Source of the DNA: Desulfobacterales bacterium
GTDB taxonomy: Bacteria; Desulfobacterota; Desulfobacteria; Desulfobacterales; CAFBRK01
Assembly (NCBI GenBank): GCA_021737185.1
Contig: JAIPEL010000008.1
Coordinates: 1 to 64,000 of the forward strand
Length of the DNA stretch: 64,000 nucleotides
Direction of reading: 5' to 3'
Shown here: piece after piece, positions 27,090 through 35,607 of the stretch
How positions within the stretch are numbered: the stretch's first letter is position 1
How the letters are laid out: each line of letters opens with the position of its first letter
Made by a program: the position numbers and the translations under genes
Notes under the pieces: model-generated
Told to the model about the DNA's origin: nothing
The model's input: the letters and a program-made list of their open reading frames with translations, nothing else
Databases searched by the model: none

Positions 27090-27739
27090 AACAGCTTGCA
27101 TGGGTAACAACCCTGATCGCGGTCGCCGCATGCCTCATGGGCTGCGCCGACACCACCAGTCGCGCCCGCGGCGTTTACATGCTCCTGGACACCTCGGGGA
27201 CCTACCGAACCGAGCTGAACAAGGCGCAGTCGATCGTCAGCTATCTTTTGGGCACGCTTCAGCCCGGTGATTCGTTCGGCATTGCCCGGATCGATACCGG
27301 CAGTTTCAGCGAAAAAGACATCATCGCCAAGATCAACTTCGACGGAAGGCCGTCTGTGGCCAACAATCAGAAGCGGTTGTTCAAGGAAAAGATCGACCGA
27401 TTCATCGATTCGGCCAAGGGCAGCCCCTACACCGACATTACCGGCGGGGTCCTGCAGGCGGTGGAATACCTGAACGAAAGCGGTGCCGGCCAGAAGCACA
27501 TCCTCATTTTCTCCGACCTGGAAGAAGACCTGGAAAAGGGGTATGTGCGGGACATCCCGTTTCGCATGGAGGGGGTTCAGGTCGTTGCCCTGAACGTCAC
27601 CAAGCTGCGTTCGGACAACATCGACCCGCGGGAGTATCTCAAACGGCTGGAGCAGTGGCGTCAGCGGATCGAAGACGGCGGCGGCTCCTGGCGGGTGATC
27701 AACGACCTGGAGCGCCTCGACAAGATTATAGCCGGATAA
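27086..27739 (+). CDS. von Willebrand factor A domain lipoprotein
   Basis: 217 residues. The N-terminus is a lipoprotein signal with lipobox LMGC (Cys20). The rest is a vWA fold: VYMLLDTSGTYR gives a DxSGT metal site (Thr instead of the usual second Ser), TDITGG near the middle is the second motif, and ILIFSDLEED the third. It is probably anchored in a membrane facing the periplasm and binds a partner through a metal ion. The gene overlaps the preceding membrane-protein gene by 4 bp, so the products likely interact. Confidence 0.88.
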   Translation: MKQLAWVTTLIAVAACLMGCADTTSRARGVYMLLDTSGTYRTELNKAQSIVSYLLGTLQPGDSFGIARIDTGSFSEKDIIAKINFDGRPSVANNQKRLFKEKIDRFIDSAKGSPYTDITGGVLQAVEYLNESGAGQKHILIFSDLEEDLEKGYVRDIPFRMEGVQVVALNVTKLRSDNIDPREYLKRLEQWRQRIEDGGGSWRVINDLERLDKIIAG

Positions 27740-27879
27740 GGCCGGGAACTTTTCGATGATCGAGCGACAAAGGGGCCGGCGACAGCCGGAGGCTATCCGG
27801 CCGCCGCCGAGCTCCTCATTTCATTCAGAAACTGCCCGACGACTCGGAGGCCCCGCGGCGTCGGCCGAGGCCGACAGGA

Positions 27880-28968
27880 CTATCCGCCCGCGTTCTGTGG
27901 GGTTGTCAAAGTGATCGCCTTTTCAGGGCACAGCTCCTGGCAGCAGAAGCAGGTGATGCAAAGGGCCGGGTCTGCCTTTGGAAGATCCTCGACCATGGAC
28001 AATGCCGCCACCGGGCAATGGTCCACGCAGCTTCCGCAGGATGTGCACCGCTGCGGGTCAGCTTCGGGAAGCAGCGTGCTGCGGGAGTGGATCAGCTCCT
28101 GAACCGCCTGGTTTCCGGCCAGGGCCTCGCCGCTCAGGGGCGGGAGTTTGAAATCCGGCAGCGGAACAAGATCTCCGACGATGGCGGCGCGGGTAAGGTC
28201 ATAGTCGCCTAGTCCCAATTCCGCCGCCCTTTGCAGGAAGCGCAGCTGGCCCGGATCAAGCCCCATCATCGCGGCGATCGCGGCATCGAGGGCCACCCCG
28301 TTGTCGGCGGCCAACAGCAGCCCGACCTTTCTCAGATCCGGCGACGCCGGTCCGTTTCCCTCCATGGCCACCACCGCATCCACGATGAAAAGATCCGGCA
28401 CCCGCAGGGCGAAGATCTCTGCGATCAGGTCGTTGAAGCGGGCCGGGCTGCCGGCTTTTTGGTGCAGCCGCGCCTTTTGGGCCCCGGGCAAAAAACCGTA
28501 GCTGTTTTTGATGGCCCCGGTGACCACCGTCAACCCGTGGGTCTTGAACTTGGGAAGGCTGATGACGATGTCGGCCTCCACCACCGCCCTAGACAAGCCG
28601 ACGGTCTCCATAAACGCGGGATTGAACGCCACGGGGACCGATTCGTTGCCGATGTTTTTGTAATGGCCCCGGCTTGCCGCCATCAGCCCGGTTTTTTCAA
28701 AGCTCTCTTCGTTGGCGCCGTAGCTGAACAGCCCCGGGTTGTCGCCCACGACCAGTTCGGCGGGGCTTCTTTGTTCCACCGCCTTCACCACCGCTTGAAG
28801 GACCGCCGGATGGGTCACGATCCCCTCTTGCGCCTCCGAGCTTCTCAACACGTTGGGTTTGAGCAGGACGCGCTTGCCCTTGATCGGCAGGGGGAACCTT
28901 TCAAACACTTCGGCCACGGCCTGCTCGACAGTTTCGTAATCGCAGGGACGGATCATAATCGTTGCCAT
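27880..28968 (-). CDS. DUF362 domain protein with C-terminal double [4Fe-4S] ferredoxin
   Basis: 362 residues from the ATG at 28966-28968 (GGAGG upstream). The DUF362 core has GKRVLLKPNVL, SLPKFKTHGLTVVTGAIKN and DAVVAMEGNGP. Two cluster motifs close the protein: CTSCGSCVDHC and CITCFCCQELC. DUF362 proteins are common in anaerobes; their reaction is not settled. Monocistronic, flanked on the right by repeat-rich DNA. Confidence 0.85.
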   Translation of the reverse strand: MATIMIRPCDYETVEQAVAEVFERFPLPIKGKRVLLKPNVLRSSEAQEGIVTHPAVLQAVVKAVEQRSPAELVVGDNPGLFSYGANEESFEKTGLMAASRGHYKNIGNESVPVAFNPAFMETVGLSRAVVEADIVISLPKFKTHGLTVVTGAIKNSYGFLPGAQKARLHQKAGSPARFNDLIAEIFALRVPDLFIVDAVVAMEGNGPASPDLRKVGLLLAADNGVALDAAIAAMMGLDPGQLRFLQRAAELGLGDYDLTRAAIVGDLVPLPDFKLPPLSGEALAGNQAVQELIHSRSTLLPEADPQRCTSCGSCVDHCPVAALSMVEDLPKADPALCITCFCCQELCPEKAITLTTPQNAGG

Positions 28969-29336
28969 TGGCTTGCCTCCGGATTCGAAAATCTTCAATC
29001 AGGTTGGGATTGGCGCTCCATCAGTGTAGCGGGTTCGATTTCAGCCCCGCCTCTGGCGCGGCGTTCAGGGTTCGGGGTTCAGGGTTTGCCGGAAGGAATT
29101 CCATAGGAATTTTTTGGCATTAGCCTGCCAGTTTGATCAGACCTGAAACTTGTGTCGAAGCCTCTGCCGGTGGAGGGACGCGCGCAGTCTAGTCCGTGCT
29201 GCCGGTAACGGCCAAATGCCGGCCACGACGGAGCGTGGCCCTCCAACCTCCAAAACCCAAGGCGGGGACAGGTCGGTTTTTGCCGCCGGCTTCGGTCGAA
29301 GTTTCATACGAGCCTACCTCTGGCAGGGTCAACTTT
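28969..29336. repeat. Intergenic repeat-rich stretch
   Basis: It holds tandem GGTTC units (GTTCAGGGTTCGGGGTTCAGGG, about 29060-29085), and a hairpin-prone block in which GGAGGGACGCGC (about 29172-29183) faces GCGTGGCCCTCC with an inner GGCCACGACGGAGCGTGGCC. The 18-mer GTCGAAGTTTCATACGAG (29295-29312) recurs at 62042-62059. No credible gene is present. Confidence 0.6.
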
Positions 29337-30203
29337 TCAACCCCCATGCTCGCTCGGGACTTGGGCCGACTCCCAGCCGAGCATCGCTTTTTTCCGGGCC
29401 GGGCCGGAGCCGTAGTTGCCGAAGACGCCGGTCTTGCGGATCACCCGGTGGCAGGGGATCAAGAACGGGATGGGATTTGCGCCCACTGCGTTTCCCACGG
29501 CCCGGGCGGCAGCGGGTATTCCAATGTGCCGGGCGATGTCCTCGTAGGTAACGGCTTTTCCCAAGGGGATCTTTAAAAGCGCCTCCCAGACCCGGACCTG
29601 AAAATTGGTTCCCCGGACATGAAGGTACACCGGGGCCGGTGCTTCAGAGGGGGAAAAGGAGAAGGCGGCCTCGGCGAGCCTGGCGGTCGCCTGCGGCTGC
29701 TGTCGGATTTGGGCTTCGGGCCATTTTTTTTCGATTTCCGCCAGGGCGGCCTGGGCGGTGTGCGGCTGTAAAAAGTGAAGGCTGACGATGCCCCGGTCGC
29801 TGGCCGCGATCATGCACCGGCCGAAAGGCGTCGGGTGAACCCCCCAGAAGATCGCAAGCCCCTCTCCTTTTTTTCTGACCTGCCCCGGCGTGACCGCCTC
29901 GCAGGTGACAAACAGGTCGTGAAGGCGGCCGGGGCCGGACAGGCCCGCTTCGTAGGCGGCGTCGAGCAGGCTTTCGGAACGTTCGATCATTTTCCGGGCA
30001 TGGGCATGGGTCAGAAACTGGAGAAACCGCTTCGGACTGATGCCGACCCAGCGGGAGAAGAGCCGCTGAAAATGAAACTCGCTGATGCCGGCGTCGGCGG
30101 CGATGTCCGATAGAGATGGCTGCGCCGGGGCATGATCTTCGATAAAGCGGATGGCCTTTTCAACTAGCTGGTAGTCTTTGCAGAGTTGTTCCAGCGATGA
30201 CAT
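29337..30203 (-). CDS. Methylated-DNA-protein cysteine methyltransferase with AraC-type HTH domain (Ada-like)
   Basis: 288 residues from the ATG at 30201-30203. An AraC-type helix-turn-helix (about 15-105: SLSDIAADAGISEFHFQRLFSRW) is fused to an Ogt domain with active-site PCHRVIRKTG and YGSG. It lacks the N-terminal zinc/phosphotriester domain of E. coli Ada. It repairs O6-methylguanine by transferring the methyl group to its own Cys and probably regulates its own gene. A TTG five codons upstream is a weaker start. Confidence 0.9.
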   Translation of the reverse strand: MSSLEQLCKDYQLVEKAIRFIEDHAPAQPSLSDIAADAGISEFHFQRLFSRWVGISPKRFLQFLTHAHARKMIERSESLLDAAYEAGLSGPGRLHDLFVTCEAVTPGQVRKKGEGLAIFWGVHPTPFGRCMIAASDRGIVSLHFLQPHTAQAALAEIEKKWPEAQIRQQPQATARLAEAAFSFSPSEAPAPVYLHVRGTNFQVRVWEALLKIPLGKAVTYEDIARHIGIPAAARAVGNAVGANPIPFLIPCHRVIRKTGVFGNYGSGPARKKAMLGWESAQVPSEHGG

Positions 30204-30217
30204 GGCGTTTCCGTTCA

Positions 30218-30271
30218 AGGTTCGGGGTTCAGGGTTCGGGGTTCAGGGTTCAGAGGTTCAGGGGTTCAAGG
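30218..30271. repeat. Tandem GGTTCAGGGTTCGG repeats
   Basis: Seven-base GGTTCRG units are repeated head to tail directly upstream of the Ada-like gene. Similar runs occur at about 29060-29085 and 30434-30452. The units are contiguous without spacers. Confidence 0.7.
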
Positions 30272-30436
30272 TTGATGCCTTCGTAAAAGGCCCGAGTTTC
30301 CCTTTTTCCGTCATTCCCGCGAAAGCGGGAATCCAGTAATTCCAAGATGTTCTGGATGTCGGATCAAAAAAGCTTGCCCCGGACTTGATCCGGGGTCCGG
30401 CATGACGCTTCGGGGACTTTTTACGAAACCATCAAG
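30272..30436. mobile_element. MITE-like element with terminal inverted repeats
   Basis: The left end TTGATGCCTTCGTAAAA and the right end (read inward) TTGATGGTTTCGTAAAAA are imperfect inverted repeats about 165 bp apart. The element lies between two copies of TCAAGGTT, which may be a target duplication in the GGTTCA repeats. Inside are two further palindromes: ATTCCCGCGAAAGCGGGAAT and CCCCGGACTTGATCCGGGG. It has no coding capacity. Confidence 0.7.
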
Positions 30437-30451
30437 GTTCAAGGTTCAGGG

Positions 30452-30622
30452 TTGTTGAATGATAAGATAGATGATGAGGCCGGACTGGGCAACCCGATTC
30501 TTGCGATGTTCGGCGAAAGGTTTGCCGGGCTTGCGCAGCCCACGGTTTTCATCGGATCGGATTTGCGCTATGAGAAACAGAACGTTTACCCCATGATTCC
30601 ACAAAGGCGGGATACGGCATGA
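30452..30622 (+). CDS. Short ORF coupled to the LarA-like gene (hypothetical, perhaps truncated)
   Basis: 56 codons from a TTG just right of the MITE-like element to a TGA that overlaps the next start (ATGA at 30619). The product begins NDKIDDEAGLGNPILAMFGE and ends YPMIPQRRDTA. I recognise no family. The overlap hints at real translation, but the 5' part may have been lost when the repeat element inserted. Confidence 0.35.
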   Translation: MLNDKIDDEAGLGNPILAMFGERFAGLAQPTVFIGSDLRYEKQNVYPMIPQRRDTA

Positions 30623-31887
30623 GCGAAAAATTTCCCCGGATCGCCAGGGTTCGGCAGACGATTCCCACCCCCCGGGTCGGGGACGTGGCCGGTGAAGTCG
30701 AACGCGGTCTTTCGGCCCTGAACCTGAAAGAAACCGTTGAGGCCGGACAGACGGTGGCCGTCACCGCCGGAAGCCGGGGCATCGCCGACCTTCCGGTGGT
30801 GATTCGCTCCGTGGTGGACCACCTGCGGACCCTGGGCGCCGAGCCGTACGTTGCCGCGGCCATGGGAAGCCACGGTGGTGCCAGGGCCGAGGGTCAGCGT
30901 CGGGTGCTGGCCGAGATCGGGATCACCGAAAAGACCGTGGGTGCGCCGATCCGGTCAAGCATGGAGACCGAGGTGGTAGGAAAAAGCCGCTTCGGCCAGG
31001 CGGTACACTGCGGCCGGGATTTTACGCAAGCCGATCACGTGGTGGTGGTCAACCGGGTCAAACCCCACACCAGCTTTCGCGGAGAGGTGGAAAGCGGCCT
31101 GCTCAAAATGGCGGTCGTAGGCATGGGCAAGGCCGCCGGCGCCCGGCTGGCGCACCAGATGTTTTTCCGCCACGGATTCGAACCGGTGGTGCGGGACATG
31201 GCCGGCATCTTGCTCGACCGCTGTTCGGTGCTGGCCGGAATCGCGCTGGTGGAAAACCGGCTCGAGCAGACGGCCCGGATCGAGGTCTGCGAAAAGAATC
31301 GCTTTTTCGAGGTTGACCGGTCGCTGTTGACCGAGGCCCGGAAGCTGATGGGCCGGGTTCCGTTTTCCGACGTGGATCTTCTGATCATCGACGAGATGGG
31401 CAAAAACATCAGCGGCAGCGGAATCGATTCGAATGTCACCGGCCGGATTTTCAACCAGGTCACCCCGGAGCCCGAGATCCGGCAGTTCAAGCGGATTTAC
31501 GTCCGTGCTCTGACGGCCGAAAGCGACGGAAACGCCCTGGGGGTGGGAATGGCTGACTTCGTCTCCCGGCGCCTGGTCGATCGGATCGATGCGGAAAAGA
31601 CCAAAATCAACTGCGTGACCGCATCGGTGCCTGAAAAGGGCCGGATTCCAATTAGTTACGAAAAAGACGTTGACGCGCTGAAAGATGCGCTTTCCTGTGT
31701 GGGGATAGAGGATCCCGCCGCCGCCCGCCTGGTCTGGATCAAAAACACCCTTGCCCTGGACAAGTTTTGGATTTCCGAGGCGCTGACAGGGGATGTGCAA
31801 AAAACAGACGGCGTTTCCATGGAGACCGGGCTTTGCCCACTTCCGCTGGACGAAGACGGAAACCTTCCCTTCACCACCTTCGGATAG
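30619..31887 (+). CDS. LarA-like nickel-pincer cofactor-dependent isomerase/epimerase
   Basis: 422 residues. The N-terminal half matches the LarA N domain (DUF2088): VAVTAGSRGIADLP, MGSHGG, HVVVVNRVKPHTSFRGEVESGLLKM. A conserved His and Lys of this domain bind the nickel-pincer nucleotide in lactate racemase. The remainder, with DLLIIDEMGKNISGSGIDSNVTGR, resembles a LarA subgroup of unknown substrate. Genes for cofactor synthesis (larB, larC, larE) are not in the window. The substrate is therefore not assigned. Confidence 0.8.
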   Translation: MSEKFPRIARVRQTIPTPRVGDVAGEVERGLSALNLKETVEAGQTVAVTAGSRGIADLPVVIRSVVDHLRTLGAEPYVAAAMGSHGGARAEGQRRVLAEIGITEKTVGAPIRSSMETEVVGKSRFGQAVHCGRDFTQADHVVVVNRVKPHTSFRGEVESGLLKMAVVGMGKAAGARLAHQMFFRHGFEPVVRDMAGILLDRCSVLAGIALVENRLEQTARIEVCEKNRFFEVDRSLLTEARKLMGRVPFSDVDLLIIDEMGKNISGSGIDSNVTGRIFNQVTPEPEIRQFKRIYVRALTAESDGNALGVGMADFVSRRLVDRIDAEKTKINCVTASVPEKGRIPISYEKDVDALKDALSCVGIEDPAAARLVWIKNTLALDKFWISEALTGDVQKTDGVSMETGLCPLPLDEDGNLPFTTFG

Positions 31888-32039
31888 AGCGCTTGTCAAA
31901 ATAACTTTCCGATAGCAAATCATCCATTTCGCTCCACTGGAGACGAAACCCGAAAGTTGAGTCTATAAGTCGCACCCCAAGCGCTCTATGGTCGACGCAG
32001 GTTTTAGCCGCAGACCGGCCGACCCTTCCCGCCCTGATG
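31888..32039. other. Intergenic DNA before the activator sites
   Basis: No gene is seen. CCCGAAAGTTGAGTC at about 31949-31963 recurs at about 60554-60568 upstream of infC. Inverted AGCGCTTG/CAAGCGCT lies at about 31887-31894 and 31978-31985. Confidence 0.4.
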
Positions 32040-32081
32040 CTGCACAGTTTTCTGTGCAGCACTGCACAAGATTCAGTGCAG
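32040..32081 (+). promoter_or_regulatory. Two phased palindromes CTGCAC-N8-GTGCAG
   Basis: CTGCACAGTTTTCTGTGCAG (32040-32059) is a perfect palindrome apart from its centre. CTGCACAAGATTCAGTGCAG (32062-32081) has the same arms. They are 22 bp apart, two helical turns, and end about 75 bp upstream of a sigma-54-type promoter. The arms resemble NtrC-type sites (TGCAC...GTGCA), so a bacterial enhancer-binding protein likely docks here. Confidence 0.8.
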
Positions 32082-32154
32082 AATTTTCCTTCGGTTTCGC
32101 CGGGGAATATGTACAACATATTGAAATCGTTATTTTACGTCGCGTTGGTCCAGA

Positions 32155-32170
32155 TGGCATGATCTGTGCT
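32155..32170 (+). promoter_or_regulatory. Candidate sigma-54 promoter
   Basis: TGGCATGATCTGTGCT has GG and GC at the required ten-base spacing and matches TGGCA-N6-TGCT. It departs from consensus only at -12 flank bases. Start of transcription would be near 32181, 70 bp before the STAS-like gene. Confidence 0.7.
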
Positions 32171-32250
32171 GATTGTTTTGTCCCTTGGGGGCTCCCGCTC
32201 CTTGAGTCAAAGAGCATCAGCAGGTCAACGGATACAAGGAACCGACAGCG

Positions 32251-32727
32251 ATGTGCCATTCGAGATCACTGCAGGACAACCCGAAAGATGGGGGGCACCG
32301 GCCGTCGGCATCTGAAAAGGAGCGCTCAAAGGCCGAATTCGGGGCCGATCGGCTCACTTTCGTCATCGGGCTGAATCCGACCCTCAACGTGCTGGAAGTG
32401 CGTGCCAAAGGCGAAATCAATTCGGACAACGCACGGCAAATCGCTCGCCGGGTCTGTGAGTTTGCCGCAAAACACGACTGTTATCGGGTGCTCTTCGACT
32501 ATAAACAGACCTACGTCACCGAATCGATTCTGTCCATTTACGAAAACCCCGCCCGCATGGAACAGGAAGGGCTCACCCGAGCCATGAGGCTGGCCGTCTG
32601 CTATGAACAAGACGAACAAAAGCATCGGTTCTGGGAAACCGTTTTTCGAAACCGGGGTTACATGGCCCGCGTTTTCAATAACGAAGACGACGCGCTTCAA
32701 TGGCTGATGGATGCCGAACGGTATTGA
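32251..32727 (+). CDS. STAS/SpoIIAA-like protein
   Basis: 158 residues. The central part, NVLEVRAKGEINSDNARQIARRV, then YRVLFDYKQTY and MARVFNNEDDALQWL at the end, has the alternating strand/helix layout of SpoIIAA-like STAS proteins. These are small cytoplasmic proteins that often act in partner switching or at membranes. No phosphorylatable Ser in the typical spot is obvious. It is the first gene after the sigma-54-type promoter. Confidence 0.65.
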   Translation: MCHSRSLQDNPKDGGHRPSASEKERSKAEFGADRLTFVIGLNPTLNVLEVRAKGEINSDNARQIARRVCEFAAKHDCYRVLFDYKQTYVTESILSIYENPARMEQEGLTRAMRLAVCYEQDEQKHRFWETVFRNRGYMARVFNNEDDALQWLMDAERY

Positions 32728-32989
32728 ACCGGTCCACCGGCCGAAGCGAACGCAGGCCGGCTCCCTTTTCCGAGCCGCTGATGGTGCTTTTTTCGGTTCT
32801 TCCCGTGTTTTCGAGCCGCTTTTCCGGCTGCAGCCTGATCATCATCGCAATCCTTGAAAACCGATGACACTTTTCGGATAATCTGATACCAGGACCCCAA
32901 AGCGAGTCATGGCTCCCGGTCGCGGTTGGACCGCCATCGGGGCCGATAAAACGGCCGGCGTTGACGGCCCCTTTCAAAAAGGAGCAGCA

Positions 32990-33376
32990 ATGAAAGTTGT
33001 TCGATTCGATACTGCCGAACGCTACGAACCGGAAAAAGACTGGAGGCGGGTGAGCCTTTGCAATGAAAAGGACATCTCCATCGAGCATTTCGTCAAACCG
33101 CCGAGGCACGCCTCACCCCACCACGGGCATCCGGCCGCCCAGGTTCTGGTGGTTCTCAAGGGGAAGATGTCGGTGACCGACGACAGCGGCAATCGACACG
33201 TGCTGGAGGAAAACGACTGTCTGTACATACCGGGTGAAGAAAAACACACGGTCACCAACGAGCTGGATACTCCCAGCATCGGGCTGGACATCTTCGTTCC
33301 AGGCCGGTCCTTCGATTTCTGGCTCAAACGGAGCCGCCCCCTATGGACAACGACAAAGAAGAACGGCGATGGATAG
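32990..33376 (+). CDS. Cupin-domain protein
   Basis: 128 residues from the ATG at 32990 (AAAGGAG upstream). The two cupin motifs are visible: HHGHPAAQVLVVLKGKM and ENDCLYIPGEEKHTV, with three His and one Glu-type position for a metal. The ligand is unknown. Its last 34 bases overlap the next gene, so expression is coupled to that regulator; it may bind a signal for it. Confidence 0.85.
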   Translation: MKVVRFDTAERYEPEKDWRRVSLCNEKDISIEHFVKPPRHASPHHGHPAAQVLVVLKGKMSVTDDSGNRHVLEENDCLYIPGEEKHTVTNELDTPSIGLDIFVPGRSFDFWLKRSRPLWTTTKKNGDG

Positions 33377-35145
33377 ACCGGGTAGCGGGCGTGACCGCCA
33401 AGGCGTTCACGGATTCAGGCCCCGACAGCGCCGATCAGGCAACCCTCCGCGCCAATTTGTTCGCCCTGCTGGAAAACACGGATGCGTGCATTTTGTTCAG
33501 CGACCGGACCGGCCGGCCCATTTTTTTCAATTCCAATTATGCCAGGGTCATGGAGGAAGCGCTCGGACTGCGGATGGCCCCGGGTATTCAACCGCACCAG
33601 CTTCTTCCGGCGGCGGAAAAGCGCTGGTGGGACGGTCTTCACCGTCGGGTGCTGAACGGCGAACAGTTCACCGAAGAATATTGCCATACCTTTCCGGACG
33701 GCACGCTGCACACCTTTGAAATCCATTTCCACCCCGTCCGGATCGGAGGTCGAATTGTCGGGTTTTCGGAGGTCACCCGGGACATCACGGCCCGGAAAGA
33801 AAGAGAAAACCGGCTTCGCGTCCAGCGAAAACTGGCCATTTCCTTAGGCTCCGTGCGGGATCTTTACAGCGGGCTTGACCTTTGCCTCCGCAGCGCCATC
33901 GAGATCGCTCCGTTGGATTCCGGAGGAATCTACCTGCTCGATGCGGCCACCGGAGATTTTGTCCTGGCCATGCATAAGGGGCTGAAAGATCCCTTCGTTC
34001 GGACTGTCTCACGGCATCCGGTCGATTTCGAGCCGGCCCGAATCATGAAGCAGGGCCGAATCCAGGTTTTTCATACCATTGATCCAGATATGCCCATGGC
34101 CGAGGATCTTTTGGCCGAGGGGCTTCACAGTTTCTGCAGCATTCCCTTTCAGCACGAAAAACAGCTTCTGGGCTGCATCAATCTCGGCGCCCATGCGCGG
34201 GTCCGGATTTCAGCAGGCGATCTGGCCGCACTGGAAGCGGTCAGCGCACAAATCGGCGGTGTGATTTCCCGCCTCAAGGCCGAAGAAGCCCTGCAGGAGA
34301 GTGAAGAGCATCTTCGTTCCATCCTGGAGTCGGCCAAAAACTTCGTCGTCTACCGGCTCCGGATCGATCCCTCGGCGCTGCACGGTCTTCGGGTCTTGTT
34401 CGTGAGTCCGTCGATCCGAAACCTGATGGGGGTGGCCGAACCGATGTCCTTCGACGCCTGGTTCGCACATCTTCACCCGGAAGACCGGGATCGGATTGTC
34501 GCCGCCAACCGGGCCGCGTTTGACACCTGCCAATTTGACGAGGTCATGCGCATCATGCCCCCGGAGGCCGACGAACCCCGATGGATCCACGCGGTTTCTA
34601 CCGGGCTTCGGGATGCGGACGGCGTCCTTCGGTACGTCAACGGCATCATGATCGATATTTCGGAACGGAAGCGGATCGAGCGCAGGCTCGCAGAGCGTGA
34701 GCGGCAGCTTGAAATCGAGTCGAAAAAACGGCATGATGTCAACATCGCCCTGCGGGTGCTGCTCAAAAAACGGGAAGAGGACCAGCGCCGGTTGGAGTCC
34801 ACGGTGCTGGCCAACATCAACGATCTGATTCTGCCGCATCTGGACAAGATCGGGTTCCATGTCGAAGATCCCTCGGCCAGGGTCCACCTCGATATCGTCA
34901 AGAGCAATCTTCAAAAGATCATCTCCCCCTTTGCCCGGACGCTGAAGTCTCCTTTTTTCCGTCTTACCCCGGCGGAAATCCAGGTGGCCCATCTGGTCCG
35001 GCAAGGTTGCAGTTCCAAGGATATCGGCGCTCAGCTGGGCGTTTCCCCAAAAACCGTAGAGGTGCATCGCCTCAGCATCCGGAAAAAACTCGGCATCGCA
35101 GGCAAAAAGGCGAATCTGAGAACCCACCTCCTGAACTTTGAATAG
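33343..35145 (+). CDS. PAS-GAF-PAS sensor/transcription regulator with LuxR-type HTH
   Basis: 600 residues. A first PAS domain (about 40-150: ACILFSDRTGRPIFFNSNYARVM), a GAF domain (about 165-315) and a second PAS domain (about 320-445) are followed by a coiled coil. The C-terminus is a LuxR helix-turn-helix (LTPAEIQVAHLVRQGCSSKDIGAQLGVSPKTVEVH). No kinase domain or transmembrane segment is seen, so it likely senses and binds DNA in one polypeptide. It overlaps the cupin gene in another frame. Confidence 0.88.
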   Translation: MDNDKEERRWIDRVAGVTAKAFTDSGPDSADQATLRANLFALLENTDACILFSDRTGRPIFFNSNYARVMEEALGLRMAPGIQPHQLLPAAEKRWWDGLHRRVLNGEQFTEEYCHTFPDGTLHTFEIHFHPVRIGGRIVGFSEVTRDITARKERENRLRVQRKLAISLGSVRDLYSGLDLCLRSAIEIAPLDSGGIYLLDAATGDFVLAMHKGLKDPFVRTVSRHPVDFEPARIMKQGRIQVFHTIDPDMPMAEDLLAEGLHSFCSIPFQHEKQLLGCINLGAHARVRISAGDLAALEAVSAQIGGVISRLKAEEALQESEEHLRSILESAKNFVVYRLRIDPSALHGLRVLFVSPSIRNLMGVAEPMSFDAWFAHLHPEDRDRIVAANRAAFDTCQFDEVMRIMPPEADEPRWIHAVSTGLRDADGVLRYVNGIMIDISERKRIERRLAERERQLEIESKKRHDVNIALRVLLKKREEDQRRLESTVLANINDLILPHLDKIGFHVEDPSARVHLDIVKSNLQKIISPFARTLKSPFFRLTPAEIQVAHLVRQGCSSKDIGAQLGVSPKTVEVHRLSIRKKLGIAGKKANLRTHLLNFE

Positions 35146-35374
35146 AAGTCATCTTCTTAGAAAGCACTTATTTTTCATAAGTGATCCTTCATTACATTAT
35201 TGGTATTGAGATTCGCCTCTGGGCCGGCTATCCATAACCGTGCAGGAAATGAAATCAAGCCTTCCTCCATTGGTGCCTTTGCATTTCCTGCGATCGAGGG
35301 GGCGGGGCGGTTGACCCCAACCGTTCCGCCTCCAGTTTTTCCGCTCCGATTTCCCATCAGCCGATGCAGACATC

Positions 35375-35563
35375 ATGGAACCGAAAAATCCGGAAAAAAC
35401 CACTTTTTATTGCACTGTCTGCAAAAAGGTTTGCACGGAAAGGGGCCGGTGGGTATTTTTGGAAAACAGGACGGATCCGGAAACCGAGCCTGCCGGCTTC
35501 TGCCTCAGCCTGTGCCCGGAATGTTCCAGGAAAATCTATCCGAAGTATTATCATGTGATCTAG
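35375..35563 (+). CDS. Small cysteine-rich protein
   Basis: 62 residues with FYCTVCKKVC near the front and FCLSLCPECSRK near the end, a four-to-six Cys arrangement that would bind one zinc ion. I know no function. The start at 35375 has only a weak ribosome binding site, but the Cys pattern argues that it is real. Confidence 0.6.
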   Translation: MEPKNPEKTTFYCTVCKKVCTERGRWVFLENRTDPETEPAGFCLSLCPECSRKIYPKYYHVI

Positions 35564-35607
35564 CCGACGGCGCAAAAGGCGCCGGACTTCTGAAGGGGTG
35601 GTCCGCG

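Noticed and set aside
30218-30271. Tandem GGTTCA units as a CRISPR array
   Set aside because: Units are about 7 bp, contiguous and without unique spacers; no cas gene is nearby.
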